A stretch of 64,000 nucleotides of DNA from the NCBI GenBank assembly GCA_938041035.1, contig CALHYX010000029.1:62001-126000 (forward strand). Direction: 5' to 3'. Source of the stretch: an uncultured Acidimicrobiales bacterium (GTDB lineage: Bacteria > Actinomycetota > Acidimicrobiia > Acidimicrobiales > SHLQ01). Positions 42,508 through 51,524 of this stretch are shown here, one piece after another. Position numbers and translations under genes: made by a program. Every line of letters begins with the position of its first letter. The stretch's first letter is position 1. The notes beneath the pieces are model-generated. The model had not been told where the DNA came from and searched no databases. It was given only the letters and a program-made list of their open reading frames with translations.

Positions 42508-43539
42508 ATGGCGCCGAAGGCGAGACCCGAGGTGCTGGAGATCGCCGGCCGCGAGGTCTCGATCTCCAGCCCGAACAAGGAGTTCTTCTCCAAACGCGGG
42601 CAGACCAAGCTCGACCTGGTGCAGTACTACCTGTCGATCGCCGAGCCGCTCATGCGGACGCTCGGCGGCCGGCCGACCCTCATGCAGCGATTCCCCGACG
42701 GCGCGAGCGGCAAGTCGTTCTTCCAGAAGCGGGTTCCGAAAGGGGCGCCCGAGTGGTTGGAGACGACCGTGGTCAGCACGCCGAACGGCACGACATCCAA
42801 CGCGCTGGTGATCGCCGATCTGGCCCACGTCGCGTGGGCGGTCAACATGGGCACACTCGGGTTTCACATGTGGCCCTACCTCGCCGAGTCCCCCGAGTTC
42901 ACCGACGAGTTGCGGATCGATCTCGACCCGTCGCCGGGCACCGATTTCGACGACGTGCGGTTCGCCGCAGGGGCGGTGAAGGAGCTGTTCGACGAGCTTT
43001 CGATGCGCAGCTACATCAAGGCCACCGGCAGTAAGGGTCTGCACATCTATGTCCGACTCGAACCGCGGTGGGATGGCTATGAGGTCCGGGCGGCCGCGGT
43101 CGCCGCCGCCCGCGAACTTGAACGCCGCCACCCCGAGCGACTCACCGCCAAGTGGTGGAAGGAGGAACGCGGCGAGCGGGTGTTCATCGACTTCAATCAG
43201 AACGCGCCCCACAAGACGGTGTTCGGGGCGTGGGCCGTACGACCCCGCGTCGGCGCACAGGTGTCGATGCCGTTCGGGTGGGATCTGCTCGACACCATCG
43301 ATCCCCAGGCCATCACCATGGACGAGGTGCCCGCGATCGTGGCCGCCGACGGTGACGCATGGGAGACGATGAACGACGCGCCGCAGTCGATCGAACGGTT
43401 GCTCTCGATGTCGGAGACCGACATGGCCGCCGGGTTGATGGATGCTCCGTGGCCACCGGTGTACCCGAAGCAACCGAACGAACCGCCGCGGGTGGCGCCG
43501 AGCCGGGCGAGGAAACCGGACGGCGACGAAGCGTCCTGA
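42508..43539 (+). CDS. LigD-type NHEJ polymerase/primase domain protein
   Basis: A 343-residue stand-alone polymerase domain of the archaeo-eukaryotic primase superfamily, as in the NHEJ protein LigD. The metal acidic residues are Asp138 and Asp140 (RIDLDPSPG) and Asp228 (VFIDFNQN). SKGLHIYV and KTVFGAWAVRPR are family blocks. It should fill gaps with NTPs or dNTPs at double-strand breaks. Ku and ligase genes are not in the window, so partners must lie elsewhere. There is no fusion to a ligase or nuclease. The ATG at 42508 follows TAGCCT by six bases. Confidence 0.93.
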   Translation: MAPKARPEVLEIAGREVSISSPNKEFFSKRGQTKLDLVQYYLSIAEPLMRTLGGRPTLMQRFPDGASGKSFFQKRVPKGAPEWLETTVVSTPNGTTSNALVIADLAHVAWAVNMGTLGFHMWPYLAESPEFTDELRIDLDPSPGTDFDDVRFAAGAVKELFDELSMRSYIKATGSKGLHIYVRLEPRWDGYEVRAAAVAAARELERRHPERLTAKWWKEERGERVFIDFNQNAPHKTVFGAWAVRPRVGAQVSMPFGWDLLDTIDPQAITMDEVPAIVAADGDAWETMNDAPQSIERLLSMSETDMAAGLMDAPWPPVYPKQPNEPPRVAPSRARKPDGDEAS

Positions 43540-43555
43540 CCCCGCGAGGCAGCCG

Positions 43556-43561
43556 TAGCAT
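43556..43561 (+). promoter_or_regulatory. -10 box of the PIG-L gene
   Basis: TAGCAT is followed by seven bases and then the GTG at 43569, which settles that start over upstream in-frame codons. Confidence 0.45.
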
Positions 43562-43568
43562 TGGGGGC

Positions 43569-44372
43569 GTGACCGACGCACCGACCCTGCTGTTCCTGCA
43601 CGCCCACCCCGACGACGAGTCGATCCTCACCGGGGCCTCTATCGCCCGGGCGAAAGCCGTTGGGGCCCGGGTGATCGTCGCCTTCGCCACCCGGGGCGAC
43701 GCCGGCGAAACCAACCAGGATCTCGGCGGCGACACCATGGGCGAACGGCGCGAGGCCGAAGCCAGAGCCGCGTGCACCAAACTCGGCGTCGACCGGGTGT
43801 TGTTCCTCGGCTTCGAGGACTCCGGCATGGCCGACACCGAGACCACGAAGAACCCGGCCGCGTTCTGCAACGCCGACCTCGACGAGGTGGGTGCCCGACT
43901 CAGCATCGCTCTGGTTAACGAGACCGTGGACGCGGTCATTGGCTATGACCGCAACGGCACCTACGGCCACCCCGACCACATCCAGGTGCATCGGGCCGCC
44001 CACCACGTTGCGCCCATGCTCCACGCGCCCTGGGTCTTCGATGCAACGTACAACCGCGACTACCTCCAGAGCCTGGAGGAAAGCGGGTACGGCGAAATCG
44101 ACGAGAACTTCGCCTCTCCGGCCGGTGAACTCACCCACTTCATCGAAGGGACCGATGTGTTCGCCGCCAAGCTCGATGCGCTCACCGAACATCGGAGCCA
44201 GGCGCCCGAAGACATGGATCTCGACGCCCCGGAGACGATCTCGGGTTTCGCCCAGCAGTTCGGCACCGAGTGGTACATCGCGACCGCGGTGATACCCGAA
44301 GCCGACTTCGGTCGGTTCGGCGCCATCTTCACGCCTGCCGACGAGTGGTCGGGCGCTCCACCCGCGGTCTGA
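43569..44372 (+). CDS. PIG-L/LmbE-family deacetylase
   Basis: A 267-residue zinc-dependent deacetylase of the PIG-L/LmbE family. The metal motif is AHPDDES at about residues 12-18 and the distal GHPDHIQVH holds the third ligand. In actinobacteria the family includes MshB and Mca of mycothiol metabolism, as well as deacetylases for other sugars. Membership in the mycothiol branch is possible but not shown. No signal peptide is present. The GTG start is fixed by a TAGCAT box seven bases upstream. It is followed by a 218-bp gap with no recognisable gene. Confidence 0.92.
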   Translation: MTDAPTLLFLHAHPDDESILTGASIARAKAVGARVIVAFATRGDAGETNQDLGGDTMGERREAEARAACTKLGVDRVLFLGFEDSGMADTETTKNPAAFCNADLDEVGARLSIALVNETVDAVIGYDRNGTYGHPDHIQVHRAAHHVAPMLHAPWVFDATYNRDYLQSLEESGYGEIDENFASPAGELTHFIEGTDVFAAKLDALTEHRSQAPEDMDLDAPETISGFAQQFGTEWYIATAVIPEADFGRFGAIFTPADEWSGAPPAV

Positions 44373-44590
44373 TCCCGAGCCCGGTTCGGGCGGACCCGTC
44401 CACCGGCACCGGTCTCAACAAACCGACGCGTGCCGTCCCATGCGCCGGCACCGACCCCAACGGGTCGACCCGACTGCGTCGGTACGGGCAGATCTCTATC
44501 CGGCGCGTCAGCGGATTGGTCTAGTGACACCGGATCCCTTCGGGAACCGCCGACCCCGGTCGGAACGTCACAGAACACAGGAGTAAGAAC

Positions 44591-45910
44591 ATGACCACCG
44601 AGCGAAGCTTCAGCAACGGGAAGAACCCGGGCCGTCACCGGCGGCGTCGAAATCTCTTCCAAATTCCAACCGCAGTGTTTCTCACGATCCTCAGCCTCGT
44701 CGTCCTTCCGGTAAGCGCGGCGCTGGCCGGACCGGGAGACACCGGCGAGGGTGGCGCACCCATCGAAGGTGAGATCGACGACGAACGCTTCGAGGTCGTC
44801 AACAGGCAATCCTCCGGTGAGGCCGAGGCCACCGACATACGCCTAATTGCGGAGAGCCACGGTTGGACCATCGAGCAGGCCGAAGCCCGCCAGCGGGCGG
44901 CTGAAGAAGTCGGAGCTCTGGCGGAGTTCGCGGCCGCCAACTACCCCGACCAGTTCGTCGGCTCCGCACTCGCCGCCGACCCCGAAGCACCGCCGACGCT
45001 GTACCTCAAGGGCAACGCCTCACAGGAACTCATCGATATGGCCGGGTCCGCTGACGTTACGCTCCGCGAGTCGATGCCCTACAGCTTCAACGAACTTGAG
45101 GAACGCAAAATCGCGGTTCACCGAGCTGCCGAAGCCATGGGATTCGACTACGTAGCGACATCGTTTGGCATCGATGATGCCGGCACCATCGATCTCGAAG
45201 TTGCCATGTCGACGGAGGCCGGTGACGGCGGAGTCGCCCCCGAGGTGCAAGCCGAGGCGGTAACCGCCGAGCTACCGGCGGAGCTTCGAGACACGGTGAA
45301 TGTGACCATGGCCGACCCCGCCCTCTTCGAGGACCAGGACGCGTTCGGCGGCATGCGCATCCGAAGTGGCACCCATGTCTGCACCAGTGGCTGGACCGTG
45401 TACCGAATCTCTGACGGCACCCGAGGGGTGTCCACGGCGGGACACTGCACCGGAATGAACGAGATCGTGCATCCGGGCCACGGGAACCATGCCACCTCGT
45501 TTCGGGCTGAGCATCGAGGCCAATGGGGCGACATCGAATGGCACACCACCGCACAGAACGAAAGCGCCAGGTTCTACTCCGACGCGAACAACATTCGTAA
45601 CGTCAACGCCGTTGAGGCCCGGGCCAACATCACCCTTGGCGAGACTGTCTGCGTGTACGGGCGAAACTCGAACAGTCGAGATTGTTCGCTCGACGTCGAG
45701 AAGTTGTCCCATTCCTGCACGGTCAGCGGCGTCTACAACGACCGCCTCGTCCGTATGAACGGCCACGTCACCACAGGTGGCGACAGCGGTGGCGGCTGGT
45801 CCCTCGGCAACCGTGCCTACGGGTCGACCAAGGGCAACTGCGGCGGAAACGTGTGGTCGGTAGCCGATCTCTACGACGAGGCGCTTGGCGTCCGCGTCCT
45901 AACTAAGTAG
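44591..45910 (+). CDS. Secreted trypsin/chymotrypsin-like serine protease
   Basis: A 439-residue exported S1-type protease. A signal sequence (ending near SAALAG) is followed by a long propeptide of about 200 residues, typical of streptogrisin and alpha-lytic-type enzymes. The catalytic triad is His285 (TAGHC), Asp314 (GDIEW) and Ser399 (GGDSGGGW). Several cysteines suggest disulfides. AGGAGTAAGAAC precedes the ATG. A lipoprotein starts nine bases after the stop, so the two probably form an operon. Base use looks slightly poorer in G+C than the flanks. Confidence 0.92.
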   Translation: MTTERSFSNGKNPGRHRRRRNLFQIPTAVFLTILSLVVLPVSAALAGPGDTGEGGAPIEGEIDDERFEVVNRQSSGEAEATDIRLIAESHGWTIEQAEARQRAAEEVGALAEFAAANYPDQFVGSALAADPEAPPTLYLKGNASQELIDMAGSADVTLRESMPYSFNELEERKIAVHRAAEAMGFDYVATSFGIDDAGTIDLEVAMSTEAGDGGVAPEVQAEAVTAELPAELRDTVNVTMADPALFEDQDAFGGMRIRSGTHVCTSGWTVYRISDGTRGVSTAGHCTGMNEIVHPGHGNHATSFRAEHRGQWGDIEWHTTAQNESARFYSDANNIRNVNAVEARANITLGETVCVYGRNSNSRDCSLDVEKLSHSCTVSGVYNDRLVRMNGHVTTGGDSGGGWSLGNRAYGSTKGNCGGNVWSVADLYDEALGVRVLTK

Positions 45911-45919
45911 GAGAACCCC

Positions 45920-46420
45920 ATGCACCTCACCAAATCACTCGGAGCGATCGTTCTGACGGCCGCACTGGCTTTGACGGGTTGTTCGAGCCAATCGAATGAA
46001 CCGGCAGCGCCCGAGACAACGAGTTCGCCCGACCCGCAGCCCTCACCGACTGAACCCGTGCAAGACCGGACGCCTCTAGCTCTGGTCAACTCCAAGGGAA
46101 ATAGCGATGGGGCCGCAACCTTCGGCGTTCTCTCGGTGAACGCGGGGTGCACTCATCTGGTATCCGATGCCGGAGCGACCTTCCTCATCTGGCCCTCGGG
46201 CCAGACGAGGTGGGACGCCGACAACAACACGGTGGTGTTTACTTCCGCCGGCGGAGAAGAGGTCATTTTGCACGACGGTGACGAGATCACCGTCGGCGGA
46301 AGCGGTGGCCCTGGCGGCGACCAACACCCGGATTGGCAGGACTCGCTGTTGTGGGAGCAGAACCCGCTCGACGAGTGCCGCACCGATAGCTGGTGGGTTG
46401 TCGGCGACGTCAGCCTCTAG
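45920..46420 (+). CDS. Lipoprotein coupled to the serine protease
   Basis: A 166-residue lipoprotein with a lipobox (ALTGCSS) and a short Ser/Pro-rich linker. The folded part is rich in beta strands (GVLSVNAGCTHLVSDAG, EEVILHDGDEITVGG) and ends in DSWWVVGDVSL. Three further cysteines could pair. The family is unknown. GTAGGAGAAC lies before the ATG. It is co-transcribed with the protease and may inhibit, anchor or protect it. That link is inferred from spacing alone. Confidence 0.8.
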   Translation: MHLTKSLGAIVLTAALALTGCSSQSNEPAAPETTSSPDPQPSPTEPVQDRTPLALVNSKGNSDGAATFGVLSVNAGCTHLVSDAGATFLIWPSGQTRWDADNNTVVFTSAGGEEVILHDGDEITVGGSGGPGGDQHPDWQDSLLWEQNPLDECRTDSWWVVGDVSL

Positions 46421-46462
46421 CGGTGTGCAGCCGAGCCTCGCCATAGAACCGGCGGGGCTCGG

Positions 46463-47005
46463 CTACAACCGTTCGTACGACCAGCTCACCGGATGGTCGC
46501 CCTCGTAGGGCATGGTCCCGTGGAAGGCTCGGGGGTCCTCGTCGAACACGAGCGGGAGGAAGTAACGGTCCCCTTCCCACAGCGGAAGATCGGCGGCGGC
46601 GCGCTCGGTCGGGTCCGGCGAACAGGCGGCCACGATGCGAGCCCGGTCGACCCATTCGAGATCGCCCTCCTCGTTGCCGGTCAACGCCTCACCGGTCCAG
46701 GCCTCACTGAGGAACACAAACCCCAGCCAGTCTTCGCCGTTCGGCCCAAAACCCGTCCAGGTCACCGTGCCTCGTAGGCGAAGTTCGTCGAGTTCGAGGT
46801 CGGCCTCCTCCCGTATTTCCCGGCGGAAACCACTGACGACATCCTCGTCGGGCTCGACCTTGCCACCGAGCCCGTTGTACTTCCCGAAATGGTCGTCGTT
46901 CGCCCGGGCGTTGCGGTGAATCATCAGTACCCGGTCACCGGCGCGATCCCACAGATAGCCGAGGGTGCCCACGATCGGTCGAAACGGACGCATCGGATTC
47001 TGCAC
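46463..47005 (-). CDS. Nudix hydrolase (MutT-like)
   Basis: A 180-residue Nudix protein. The Nudix box is complete (about residues 47-69): GGKVEPDEDVVSGFRREIREE. The closest kind is the 8-oxo-dGTP/oxidised nucleotide pyrophosphatase group, supported by WTGFGPNGEDWLGFVFLSE. The C-terminal part with WEGDRYFLPLVFDEDP fits that reading. The GTG start at 47005 is six bases after TAGCGT. An in-frame ATG at residue 5 is an alternative. It is convergent with the lipoprotein gene of the protease pair. Confidence 0.92.
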   Translation of the reverse strand: MQNPMRPFRPIVGTLGYLWDRAGDRVLMIHRNARANDDHFGKYNGLGGKVEPDEDVVSGFRREIREEADLELDELRLRGTVTWTGFGPNGEDWLGFVFLSEAWTGEALTGNEEGDLEWVDRARIVAACSPDPTERAAADLPLWEGDRYFLPLVFDEDPRAFHGTMPYEGDHPVSWSYERL

Positions 47006-47011
47006 CCGACG

Positions 47012-47017
47012 ACGCTA
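47012..47017 (-). promoter_or_regulatory. -10 box of the Nudix gene
   Basis: On the minus strand TAGCGT is followed by six bases and then the GTG at 47005. Confidence 0.45.
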
Positions 47018-47089
47018 CCGTTTTGTCGAGCTGAGTCGACCCAAGGCCCTTCGGTGAAACTTCCCGCCAGGTCGCCGCATCAAAGGACT

Positions 47090-47746
47090 ATGACCATGCA
47101 TTCTCCGCTCCGCTTGATCTTCGTCCTCGCGATGGCGCTCTTGGCCGCCGCTTGCGGCGGATCCACCGTCGCCGACCTCGCTTCCACCACCACGGCGTCG
47201 GACGACGCCCTGGGCGACGCGGATGCAGCCGAGCCCGCGCCGACGGCGCCGTCCCCGACGGACCCACCGCCTCCATCGAGCCCCGCGACCGCATCCACGG
47301 TTCCCCCGACCACCGTGGCACCGGCCGACACCGCCCCGATCGACACCGCCCCGATCGACACTTCCCCCGTCGACACCGCCCCGGCCGATGAGCCGGCATC
47401 GGGCGACGCGGCAAGCGACGAATTCTGCACCGAGATCGCCGCCCTCGGCATCCTCATCGACGGCACCGACGACAGCGAGGCGGCTCGGGAGCAGATCGCT
47501 CGGGTCCGCCGGTCCATTCCCGATGGCACTCCCGACCACGTCGATGACTTTCTCGAGTTCCTGCTCCTCGTCGACGAGCAGATCGAGGCGGGCAACGAAA
47601 CCCCGACCCAGGAGCAGCTCGACGAACTGCTCGCCCTGGTGAGTCCTGAGCTGCCGGGCTATCTGATCGAGAACTGCCCGCCGGCCACCTACCCGGGCGC
47701 CCAGAACCTGTCGGATTTCGTCACCATCTTCGTCGAACAGGCCTAG
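47090..47746 (+). CDS. Lipoprotein with repetitive Thr/Pro/Asp linker
   Basis: A 218-residue lipoprotein with a lipobox ending at Cys22 (LLAAACGG). The linker (about 25-110) is rich in Thr, Pro, Ala and Asp and contains four copies of a DTAPI-type unit. The C-terminal domain (about 115-218) is small and helical, with two cysteines (EFCTEI, IENCPP). A related helical C-terminal style is seen in the lipoprotein at 58066. Function is unknown. AAAGGA precedes the ATG pair at 47090/47096. Confidence 0.8.
   Translation: MTMHSPLRLIFVLAMALLAAACGGSTVADLASTTTASDDALGDADAAEPAPTAPSPTDPPPPSSPATASTVPPTTVAPADTAPIDTAPIDTSPVDTAPADEPASGDAASDEFCTEIAALGILIDGTDDSEAAREQIARVRRSIPDGTPDHVDDFLEFLLLVDEQIEAGNETPTQEQLDELLALVSPELPGYLIENCPPATYPGAQNLSDFVTIFVEQA
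47327..47386 (+). repeat. 15-bp tandem repeat in a lipoprotein linker
   Basis: Four units of GACACCGCCCCGATC type (47327-47341, 47342-47356, 47357-47371, 47372-47386). The first two are identical. They encode DTAPI-like steps and keep the frame. Confidence 0.85.
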
Positions 47747-47752
47747 AGCCCA

Positions 47753-49090
47753 CTAGCGGGTCTCGCGCAGCCACTCATAGTGTCCGGGGTCCGGAAAGAG
47801 CCACTCTCCACCCCAACCGAACCCCTCGGCCTCCATCGCCGCCACGAGCCGTAGGTCCTGGGTCGAAAAGCTCCCTCGAGGGTTGGCGCCGATGTTGAGG
47901 TCGAGGGCAATCCCCCAGGAATGGCGCGACAACGGCTGCCCCGGGGCGGTACGTCGGGGCGAATAGCAGCCCGCGAAGTTTGCCGGATTCACCAACTGGT
48001 CGAGCGCGCGCAGCTGGAGATCGTTCATCGCCGCTTCGACCAGGTCGAGGATGTCGCGGTGACAGGTCAGCGCGCCCAGGATCGGAACGTCGCGGGTTTC
48101 GATGTTGGCCGCAACCCACTCGGGGTCCACCTCGACCGAACGACCCGAGCCGGGCCGATAGGCAAACTCCCCGAACCGTTCCTTGATGAGCGCCTGGGGC
48201 AGGACGGCGTCGCCATGGCGCAGGTACGGCGTCTCACCCGTCACCCGAAATCGAAGGGGTGCCGGCGGATCCAGATGGTCGCGCACCCAGGCCTCGGCAT
48301 CGGCGCGGGGTTGGGTTGGACGGGCGAGTGCGAACCGCGGTGTGGTGAGGCCCATCGTGGAGCCGGTCTGGCGGTCGACGAGCAGTTCGGCGCCCGCTCC
48401 CGCCACGTCACCGATGATGCCGGCGACTTCCAGGGATGTGCCGTCGGCCAGTTCGAGCACCCCGCCCTCGCCGATGCGGCGCAGACGAGCCGAGGTCTCG
48501 GTAAGCAGCGCCTGTCCGGTCTCGAGCGATACCACTGCATCCTCGTGCTCGGGAGCGACGAAACCCGAGTAGGTGGAGGGATCGATGGCGAGAGCATCGA
48601 TGGCGATGCGCCACGGTGCCTCCAATCGCAGAACCTCGGTGCCGTCGGCGGCCGCGACGGCGACGAGATCCACCTGATCGCCCGCCACGACGGTGGATGC
48701 ACCCATGTCGGGCGCGGCGGCCAGCGCCGGGCCGAGCGTGGCGGGCAGTCCCCCCGAGGTCCAGATGAGTAGCGTCGCCGGTGCGACCGCGTTGGTCGAC
48801 AGTACCGAGGTCGTCGACGGTACCGCGTTGGTCGACGGTACCGAGGTGGTCGACGGCTCGGACCGAGCGGTGGTTGATGGGATCGGTGCCGCCGCGGTAA
48901 GCGAGGTTGGCGGCGGGTTCGTGGCCGCCGCGGCGTCGGTCGTGACGGACGAGGCCGCCCCGTCGGTGATCGTCGGAGCCGGTGGCGCGGCCCCTTCGGG
49001 CCCACCGAGCGATGAGACCACGCCGAAGCCGGCGGCGAACCCGACCACGACCAACGCCATGGTGACGAGGATGCGTCGCAGCATCGTCAT
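47753..49090 (-). CDS. M15-family peptidase (VanY/D-Ala-D-Ala carboxypeptidase-like)
   Basis: A 445-residue exported peptidase. A signal-anchor helix (residues 4-30) is followed by a Thr/Ser/Pro-rich repetitive linker and a middle beta domain. The C-terminal M15 zinc domain has SRHSWGIALDLN (His and Asp ligands) and DPGHYEW (third His). A cell-wall peptide is the likely substrate. The ATG overlaps the stop of the anti-sigma gene (ATGA), making it the last gene of the sigma operon. Cysteines in GALTCHRD and FAGCYSP may pair. Confidence 0.88.
   Translation of the reverse strand: MTMLRRILVTMALVVVGFAAGFGVVSSLGGPEGAAPPAPTITDGAASSVTTDAAAATNPPPTSLTAAAPIPSTTARSEPSTTSVPSTNAVPSTTSVLSTNAVAPATLLIWTSGGLPATLGPALAAAPDMGASTVVAGDQVDLVAVAAADGTEVLRLEAPWRIAIDALAIDPSTYSGFVAPEHEDAVVSLETGQALLTETSARLRRIGEGGVLELADGTSLEVAGIIGDVAGAGAELLVDRQTGSTMGLTTPRFALARPTQPRADAEAWVRDHLDPPAPLRFRVTGETPYLRHGDAVLPQALIKERFGEFAYRPGSGRSVEVDPEWVAANIETRDVPILGALTCHRDILDLVEAAMNDLQLRALDQLVNPANFAGCYSPRRTAPGQPLSRHSWGIALDLNIGANPRGSFSTQDLRLVAAMEAEGFGWGGEWLFPDPGHYEWLRETR
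48786..48857 (-). repeat. 18-bp (36-bp) tandem repeat in the M15 peptidase linker
   Basis: Four 18-bp units alternate between ACCGCGTTGGTCGACGGT and ACCGAGGTCGTCGACGGT types, so the period is really 36 bp. They encode alternating STNAVP and STTSVP steps. Confidence 0.85.
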
Positions 49091-50904
49091 CGCTCCAGCG
49101 AGTCGGCCACGGTGAGGAGTTCCGCCAACGACAGACCCGCTCCTTCGACCAGCAGCCGCCAACCCGCCTCGACCCACTCGATGGAGTGCCGCTGCGGATC
49201 ATGGCGGCCCGGGCCCCCTCGAATCTCGACGGCGGTGACATCGGGTCCGAGCGGCGGCGCGAGCACGTCGCCGGGCTGCTGGACAATTTCGTAGGCCGAG
49301 GCGCCCGGACCGGCCACCACGATCGTGACCAGTCCGTCGTCGACCCGGGCAGCCGAAATCGATGGCGGCCGGAGCGCACCGGAGGGCAACTCGCTCACGA
49401 CGGCCCCCTGCACCCAGGAGTCCGGTACCGGTCGACCGGTGACGCCAAGGCCGGTGGCGACCTGCACCAGGTCGTCCACCGCGAGCGATCCGCGCACTTC
49501 GACGTCGATGGGCGCGCCGGCGGCATCGACGCCGTGAATGGCGACCGCGTCACCGCGCGGGGTGATGTACACCACCCCTGCCGAGGTCTCGACGGCGGTC
49601 ACGAGGGGGCCGGCCGACCCGAACAGTTGGGTTTCGGCCCACTCCCGGACGCCGGTGACCGTCACCCAGGCCCGCCCGTCGCTGAACGATCGCATCTGGG
49701 CGTCCGTCCCGGTGAACACACCGAGACGATGAGCGGCCATCCCCTCGGGCAGCCATCCCGGGGCCGGCACATCGACGGTCGATCGGTCGCGGAAACCGGC
49801 GTCGACCGGGGTTCCGGCCGGTGCCAGTCGCGCAAGCCAGTCCCCCGCCGACGGCGGCGGTGGGGTGGACGTCGGCCGAAAATCCGCTTCGAGCAGCGTC
49901 GAGCCCGGTGGGTCGAGCTGACCGGTGCGCACGGCCCAGCGATCCCGGGCCTCCCCGATACCGGCTCGGACGGTGATACCGCGCAACACGTACGTCTCCT
50001 CGTCGAGCTGCAACTCGACCCGGTCGCCGGGGGCATAGCTCCGCCAGTCCCCGACGGAGAACAGGGCGTCGAGCACGGGAGCCATCTGGGCGGCCGACCC
50101 GACGACCGTGAGCACGCCGTCGGCGGCGTCGATATCGCTGGCGAGCACCGCGTCGGCATCGAGACCGAGCCCACCGATCGGCACCACCAGATCGAGGGCG
50201 CTCGATGCAAACGGCGCCCGACCAACGGTGCCGACGTTCACCGGCTCCGTCGTCAGACAGTCCGGTCGCAGATCGACTGGGCAACCGGCGCGACCCGAGC
50301 GGGCGGCCTCGCCATTCGCGGTGAATCGGACGACGTCGTTGTCGGGCCACAAGCCGATCGACGGGTAGTCGGTACGATCCTCCAGTTCGAGAAACAGCGC
50401 GTCCGGGGCGCGGTAGTCGAGCGTCCCGGAGAACGAGCGAACCGGCACCTCCGGGTGCCAGCCGTACTCTTCGATGGTGACGACTGCGGCGTGGGCATCG
50501 ACGCCGGCCTGGGCCGCGATCGCATCGTCGAGCAGGTCGGCGGCCGCGATGTCATCGCCGAGGCGGGGGGCGCCGGCGATCACCCCGCCGATGACCGCGG
50601 CCGCCGCGAACACGGGAATCGCCCAGCGCCAGCTGAGCCCCCATTGGCCCTGGGGTTGACGGCGGCGGCTGGGCTTGGGCGTGGTCGTTGGTGGGGGCTC
50701 GGGAGCACCGGCGAGGCCGATGCGTTCGCGCACGACATCCGTGACATCGGGCGGCGTCTCGGCCACCTGAAACCGAGCGAGTCGGCGCAACGCGAGCGCG
50801 TCGTCGCGGAAGCGTTGCCCATCGCCAGAGAGCGTTTCGGGAGCCGGACCCTCGCCGTCGAGGGCGGCCGAGATCTCGGCGAGTAGCCGATCGTCGTCAG
50901 CCAT
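49087..50904 (-). CDS. Anti-sigma factor fused to an RseB/LolA-like sensor domain
   Basis: A 605-residue single-pass protein. A cytoplasmic N-terminus (about 1-95), including FRDDALALRRLARFQVAE, should bind the sigma factor. A membrane helix (about 103-123, WAIPVFAAAAVIGGVIAG) follows. The extracytoplasmic part resembles RseB/LolA-type domains (LLDDAIAAQAGVDAHAAVVTIEEYGWHPE), and a further beta-rich region completes it. Start codon 50904 overlaps the sigma gene by eight bases. No zinc motif of the ZAS type is seen. In proteobacteria RseA and RseB are separate proteins; here they seem to be one chain. Confidence 0.8.
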   Translation of the reverse strand: MADDDRLLAEISAALDGEGPAPETLSGDGQRFRDDALALRRLARFQVAETPPDVTDVVRERIGLAGAPEPPPTTTPKPSRRRQPQGQWGLSWRWAIPVFAAAAVIGGVIAGAPRLGDDIAAADLLDDAIAAQAGVDAHAAVVTIEEYGWHPEVPVRSFSGTLDYRAPDALFLELEDRTDYPSIGLWPDNDVVRFTANGEAARSGRAGCPVDLRPDCLTTEPVNVGTVGRAPFASSALDLVVPIGGLGLDADAVLASDIDAADGVLTVVGSAAQMAPVLDALFSVGDWRSYAPGDRVELQLDEETYVLRGITVRAGIGEARDRWAVRTGQLDPPGSTLLEADFRPTSTPPPPSAGDWLARLAPAGTPVDAGFRDRSTVDVPAPGWLPEGMAAHRLGVFTGTDAQMRSFSDGRAWVTVTGVREWAETQLFGSAGPLVTAVETSAGVVYITPRGDAVAIHGVDAAGAPIDVEVRGSLAVDDLVQVATGLGVTGRPVPDSWVQGAVVSELPSGALRPPSISAARVDDGLVTIVVAGPGASAYEIVQQPGDVLAPPLGPDVTAVEIRGGPGRHDPQRHSIEWVEAGWRLLVEGAGLSLAELLTVADSLER

Positions 50905-51460
50905 GGTCGGCCTCCTCCTCGCCGAGGTCGTCGGCCCGAAACCACTCGACGAGCGCCCGGCGAGCACCGAACAGCCGGCTCTTCACCGTTCCGTCGGCGA
51001 CGTCGAGCACGACCGCAGCCTCCCGGTACTTGAACCCGAGAATCTCTACGAGCACGAACACCTCGCGGTGATCCGCTCCGATTGCAGCGAGCGCGGTCTC
51101 CAGTTCGATCGAATCGGTGTCCGGACTCGTCGTCATCACCTGGGCTTGGCGAACCACGCGCGACCGCAGCACCCGATCGAGCCGGGCGCGGCGCTGCTGG
51201 CGGCGCAGTTCATCGATGCCGCGGTTGCGGGCGATCCGCATGAGCCAGGCGCTGAAGGGGGCCTCGAACCGATAGGTGTCGAGCCGCTGAAAGACGAGCA
51301 CAAAGGTGTCCTGGGTCAGATCGGTCGCCAGATCGCCGTCGCCCGTGAGGTGACGAAGAAACCGCCACACATCGGCCTGGCAGTGGCGGACGAGCTCGGT
51401 GAAGGCTCCGTCGTCGCCGGCGGCCGCCGCCCGCACGAGACGCGGATCGGGTTCGTCCAT
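50897..51460 (-). CDS. ECF RNA polymerase sigma factor
   Basis: A 187-residue ECF sigma factor. Region 2 is FLRHLTGDGDLATDLTQDTFVLVFQRLDTYRFEAPFSAWLMRIARNRGIDELRRQ, given here in separate recognisable parts: DLTQDTFV and FSAWLMRIARN. Region 4 has FVLVEILGFKYREAA and DGTVKSRLFGARRAL, the DNA-binding helix. The ATG at 51460 follows a strong GAGAGGGGAG. The gene is preceded by a membrane beta-propeller gene, 64 bases upstream, and its stop overlaps the anti-sigma start by eight bases. Its targets are unknown; autoregulation of the operon is the usual arrangement. Confidence 0.93.
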   Translation of the reverse strand: MDEPDPRLVRAAAAGDDGAFTELVRHCQADVWRFLRHLTGDGDLATDLTQDTFVLVFQRLDTYRFEAPFSAWLMRIARNRGIDELRRQQRRARLDRVLRSRVVRQAQVMTTSPDTDSIELETALAAIGADHREVFVLVEILGFKYREAAVVLDVADGTVKSRLFGARRALVEWFRADDLGEEEADHG

Positions 51461-51524
51461 GTGGGCTGCTCCCCTCTCCCGGCTCGGTTCCCCCCTCCCA
51501 GGGTGCCCCATCGATCGGCGCCCG

